The notes under the pieces are model-generated. The model saw only the letters and a program-made list of their open reading frames with translations. It ran no database searches and was not told the DNA's origin. Shown here piece by piece: positions 61,255-64,000 of a DNA stretch of 64,000 nucleotides; position 1 is the first letter of the stretch, and every line of letters begins with the position of its first letter. The position numbers and the translations under genes are program-made. The stretch comes from UBA8752 sp002336475 (GTDB taxonomy: Bacteria; Bacteroidota; Bacteroidia; Flavobacteriales_D; Sanyastnellaceae), in the NCBI GenBank assembly GCA_943846755.1, contig OX044365.1:1426001-1490000 (forward strand), given 5' to 3'.

Positions 61255-64000
61255 TCAGTCGAGCAGAACCAGACGGCCTGTTTTGGATGCTTCACGCCCC
61301 TCGGGCGTTGCAACGTCCAAGCGATACACGTAAAGGCCTGCGTCGAGGGGGCTTCCTTGTGCGGTGCGCCCATCCCAATGCCAACCATCAACCCTGTATC
61401 CATTGGGTGTCATCGTCTGCTCACCGTTCCAAACGGCGTTTCCTCTTCCATCGTATATGGACAGGCGTAAATCCAAAGAAACACAGGCTTGGTTGTGGTC
61501 AAATCTAAACGTGGTACCCGCGCCATTCATGGGATTGGGGTAGTTCACGAGCCCCTCTAAAAACACTTCCAATTCCTCTACAACCACGAAATCCAGAACC
61601 GCCGTTGCACTGTTGTTGTGCACGTCCCATGCCTTGAGTTCCATCTGGTGAACGCCTGCATCAATGCCGCTCATGGGAAAAACGACCCGGCCGCTTTGAT
61701 AGGTATTCAAGTCACTTTGATAATACTCATTGAGTACCTCACCATTGCCACCATCCAACACCATTTTGAGGTCGTGCCCGATCCCATTGCCCACGGTATT
61801 CAAGCCTTGATCATCCTGTAAATAGGCCAGCAACACGGGCTTGGAATCTGTCGTCCCCCCATTGATGAAGCTGCTGTCATTGAGGAACAAGGCAATCGAC
61901 GGACCCTCGTTGTCCTCAATGGCGTCGGGATTGACGCCCCCGATGACAATGTTTTCGGTGTAACCATGGGCATCGAGGTCCCCGTCTACAGCATAATAGC
62001 TGATGCGTCCAGGTGCGGGGTCGTATGATATGTCCCTGGGCACCACGAACTCGAACTCAAATACGCCGCCTTCTGCAGTCACAGCGCCCGCATGGATGCG
62101 GTTGCGCCATTCGCTGTAGGATACGCCGGCGCTGCCGCCATCGTTGTTGAGCGTGGTCACCAAAGACTTCTGATCGTACACGGTGGGATACACGTAACCG
62201 TTGAAATCGGTCAGCACATTGCCCCCCGCATCTGACACATAACCTCTGACCACAACATGCTCCAAAGCGCTGAGGGTGTCTGCCCAAGCGTCGATGGGTA
62301 CGCCATTGACTTCACTGGTTCTGACTTGCATGCTTGGCGTGGCCAGGGTGAGGGCTACATCGCCCAGCAAAGTGAAGTTCCGCTTGTTGGAAGACGCCCC
62401 GGAAGAAGGGTGGTTTTTTGTTCTGCGCAGGATGTCCCCCAGCCGCTGACGCTCTCCCGGAGGTGCATCGAAGGCCACAGCGAAAAAGGCGGTATTTAGC
62501 TGCTCATTGGCAAAACTGTACACCACCCGGGTGGTGGTCATCATGGCGATCGCGCCCCCATTTGGGTTCATCACCATCATCTCCCCCGCCGTCTCCAATT
62601 CGGGATCGTCAAAACGGGCCAACTCGCAGGTGGCCGTGAAAAACAACGGCATGCGGTCCAGGTTGTCCCAAGCACCAATGGTTGAGGTGTTGAGCACCCT
62701 TTCATGCGCCCAACCACGTTCCCCGCCATGGCCGATGTAATTGATCAACAGGGCACCTTCGCGTACCTGCCTGTCAATTGCCATTTCAACTTCTGGATAG
62801 CGCTCTCCACCCGGTGTCGCCACTTGAGGGTAGGCATCCATAAAAATCCGCTTGAGGTCAAAGGCGCCATGTCCTTCTTCCAGGCCTTCAGCATGGCCGA
62901 TGCTGTAAACGGTGTGTCCCGTTTCAGTGGCGCCGCTGTTGCCGTCAAAGTCGTCGGCCACAAAGCAAACCCGGTTGCGCCACGGTCCATAGGGATTGCC
63001 CTCTTCAGATCCTGGCAGCCCAGCGGTGAGGCAGGCCGCCCCATCGGGATCGGGATTGCCACCTAAATAGGCAGAAACTTTGCCTACAGCATCCCAAGCT
63101 TCTGACAATGTGCTGGCTGGGATCCGGCCTACGCCTATGGCCAAAGTGTCGGTCAAACGTTCGGATGCCGTGCCCGACAGAAAGCCGAAGTAATCGTCGG
63201 TGACATAGCTCTGGGTCGGCGTGTGGCTTTGGGCACTTTGAAACGAAACCAGCAGGTTGCCGTTTCTCGGCAAGTTGCGGTTGAGATAGGTGCCGTCGCC
63301 AAACAATTGCAAGTACCTCGGCTGCAAAGTGGGATTGCCTTCAGCACGGTCATAGAGCATCTTCATGAGCATTTTGAATGCCGTAGGATCAACCCTTCCA
63401 GAACTGAAACAATCGTAGATGAAGGAAGGCTCCAGCACCGCAACACTTAACCCTTCTGCAAAATGAATGGCCGCCAAACTGTCCGCCGCCTCGCGCAAAG
63501 CTGGAGGCGTAATCACCACCAAGTCTACCTGAGGAATACCGTGGACATCGGTGTTTTGCACCGGGCCGATCGGAGTGGGCGTGTAGAATCCAGAGCCCGT
63601 TCCGGCCCTGAATGACCGCACCTCATCGTAAGTGACCCTAAACCGGGCATTGCTGCCCTCCACCGCAAACGGGATGGAAATGGGCGACTGGGGATCGGTG
63701 ACGTCCCAAATGCGCTGAACCGATTGCGCTTCAGCCAGGGACCACTCTACAATTTGTCCTGGCAATGCAGCCTCAGCGCGCATGAACTCTTGCTGGGTGG
63801 AACCCGACATTGAAGCTTGTCGCGTCCCGATCAAGCGGATGTAGTCCAACCAGCCTTTGGCATCGGCCACTTGCGCGTCCAAGCTGATGCCCACCTGAAC
63901 CACTTCTGACGAAGGCAACCAATCCCAGTAACCACTGCCAACTTGGGCTTGCGGCGTGTGCGATTGAGCACCCGTAACTGACGGGGTAATGGTCCAGCTG
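61255..64000 (-). CDS. porU: Type IX secretion C-terminal signal peptidase PorU (5' part outside window)
   Basis: A gingipain-fold (C25 family) cysteine protease that removes the sorting domain of T9SS cargo at the outer membrane. The visible part is 914 codons; the frame stays open to the window edge, so the start is missing. The catalytic His is in LLINYIGHGGERGWAHERVL, in part, and the Cys in LFFTATCELARFDDPELETAGE. The region after it is beta-rich, and the last 90 residues (VNYPNPMNGAGTTFRF to LDAGLYVYRLDV) form a T9SS-type C-terminal domain, as PorU proteins have. Next to porV. Confidence 0.92.
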   Translation of the reverse strand, partial: SWTITPSVTGAQSHTPQAQVGSGYWDWLPSSEVVQVGISLDAQVADAKGWLDYIRLIGTRQASMSGSTQQEFMRAEAALPGQIVEWSLAEAQSVQRIWDVTDPQSPISIPFAVEGSNARFRVTYDEVRSFRAGTGSGFYTPTPIGPVQNTDVHGIPQVDLVVITPPALREAADSLAAIHFAEGLSVAVLEPSFIYDCFSSGRVDPTAFKMLMKMLYDRAEGNPTLQPRYLQLFGDGTYLNRNLPRNGNLLVSFQSAQSHTPTQSYVTDDYFGFLSGTASERLTDTLAIGVGRIPASTLSEAWDAVGKVSAYLGGNPDPDGAACLTAGLPGSEEGNPYGPWRNRVCFVADDFDGNSGATETGHTVYSIGHAEGLEEGHGAFDLKRIFMDAYPQVATPGGERYPEVEMAIDRQVREGALLINYIGHGGERGWAHERVLNTSTIGAWDNLDRMPLFFTATCELARFDDPELETAGEMMVMNPNGGAIAMMTTTRVVYSFANEQLNTAFFAVAFDAPPGERQRLGDILRRTKNHPSSGASSNKRNFTLLGDVALTLATPSMQVRTSEVNGVPIDAWADTLSALEHVVVRGYVSDAGGNVLTDFNGYVYPTVYDQKSLVTTLNNDGGSAGVSYSEWRNRIHAGAVTAEGGVFEFEFVVPRDISYDPAPGRISYYAVDGDLDAHGYTENIVIGGVNPDAIEDNEGPSIALFLNDSSFINGGTTDSKPVLLAYLQDDQGLNTVGNGIGHDLKMVLDGGNGEVLNEYYQSDLNTYQSGRVVFPMSGIDAGVHQMELKAWDVHNNSATAVLDFVVVEELEVFLEGLVNYPNPMNGAGTTFRFDHNQACVSLDLRLSIYDGRGNAVWNGEQTMTPNGYRVDGWHWDGRTAQGSPLDAGLYVYRLDVATPEGREASKTGRLVLLD

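Overview
The window is a gene-dense piece of a Bacteroidota chromosome, most likely from the Flavobacteriales and probably marine. The evidence is lineage-typical: a PorU-PorV pair of the type IX secretion system (T9SS), an LpxC-FabZ fusion, three proteins with T9SS type A or type B C-terminal sorting domains, tRNAs without an encoded CCA, no recognisable Shine-Dalgarno sequences, and many copies of the Bacteroidota -7 promoter element TAnnTTTG. I see no insertion sequence, phage, CRISPR array or integron.

Layout. 1-3.6 kb (minus): an iron-sulfur/redox operon, trmB, alkyltransferase-like gene, mrp, nfu, ferredoxin reductase, ferredoxin. 3.6-7.7 kb (plus): glycosyltransferase, tadA, mgtE and a 2-hydroxyacid dehydrogenase; this stretch and the start of trmB carry about a dozen single-base indels seen nowhere else. 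7.7-10.2 kb (minus): an ExbB / four-TM / ExbD / ExbD operon. 10.3-15.7 kb: pirin, tRNA-Ser, hemJ-tatD-ansA, a thioesterase and a heptosyltransferase-like gene. 15.7-24.1 kb: one gene for a 2,779-residue secreted multidomain protein. 24.4-29.6 kb (plus): tRNA-Phe, aroB, then the lipid A operon lpxD, lpxC-fabZ, lpxA and an ABC ATPase. 29.7-43.2 kb: a T9SS cargo protein, a DUF4301 protein, an HPt protein, galE, a PAP2 protein, rpoN, asnS, an ABC ATPase, a type B T9SS protein, gpmI, a methyltransferase and tRNA-Val. 43.4-54.8 kb: a secreted vanadium-haloperoxidase-like protein, folC, a second exbB-exbD-tonB set, nhaD, a Glu/Leu-type dehydrogenase, anmK, an acyl-CoA dehydrogenase and an unknown membrane-anchored protein. 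54.9-64 kb (minus): recG, pdhC, pdhA, ispF, porV and porU, the last running off the edge.

How it fits together. Most genes are housekeeping: envelope (lipid A, heptosyltransferase, galE, anmK), energised outer-membrane transport (two ExbB/ExbD sets and a TonB), and central metabolism. The specialised theme is protein secretion: PorU/PorV make up part of the machinery that cleaves and anchors T9SS cargo, and at least three likely cargo proteins lie in the same 64 kb.

The two most useful observations beyond gene calls are: (i) -7 promoter elements repeatedly end exactly 4 nt (range about 2-10) before start codons, which predicts leaderless or nearly leaderless mRNAs; and (ii) the localised indel cluster, which looks like an unpolished stretch of assembly rather than gene decay. 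All promoter, terminator and function calls are from reading the sequence and from family knowledge; no search was run.
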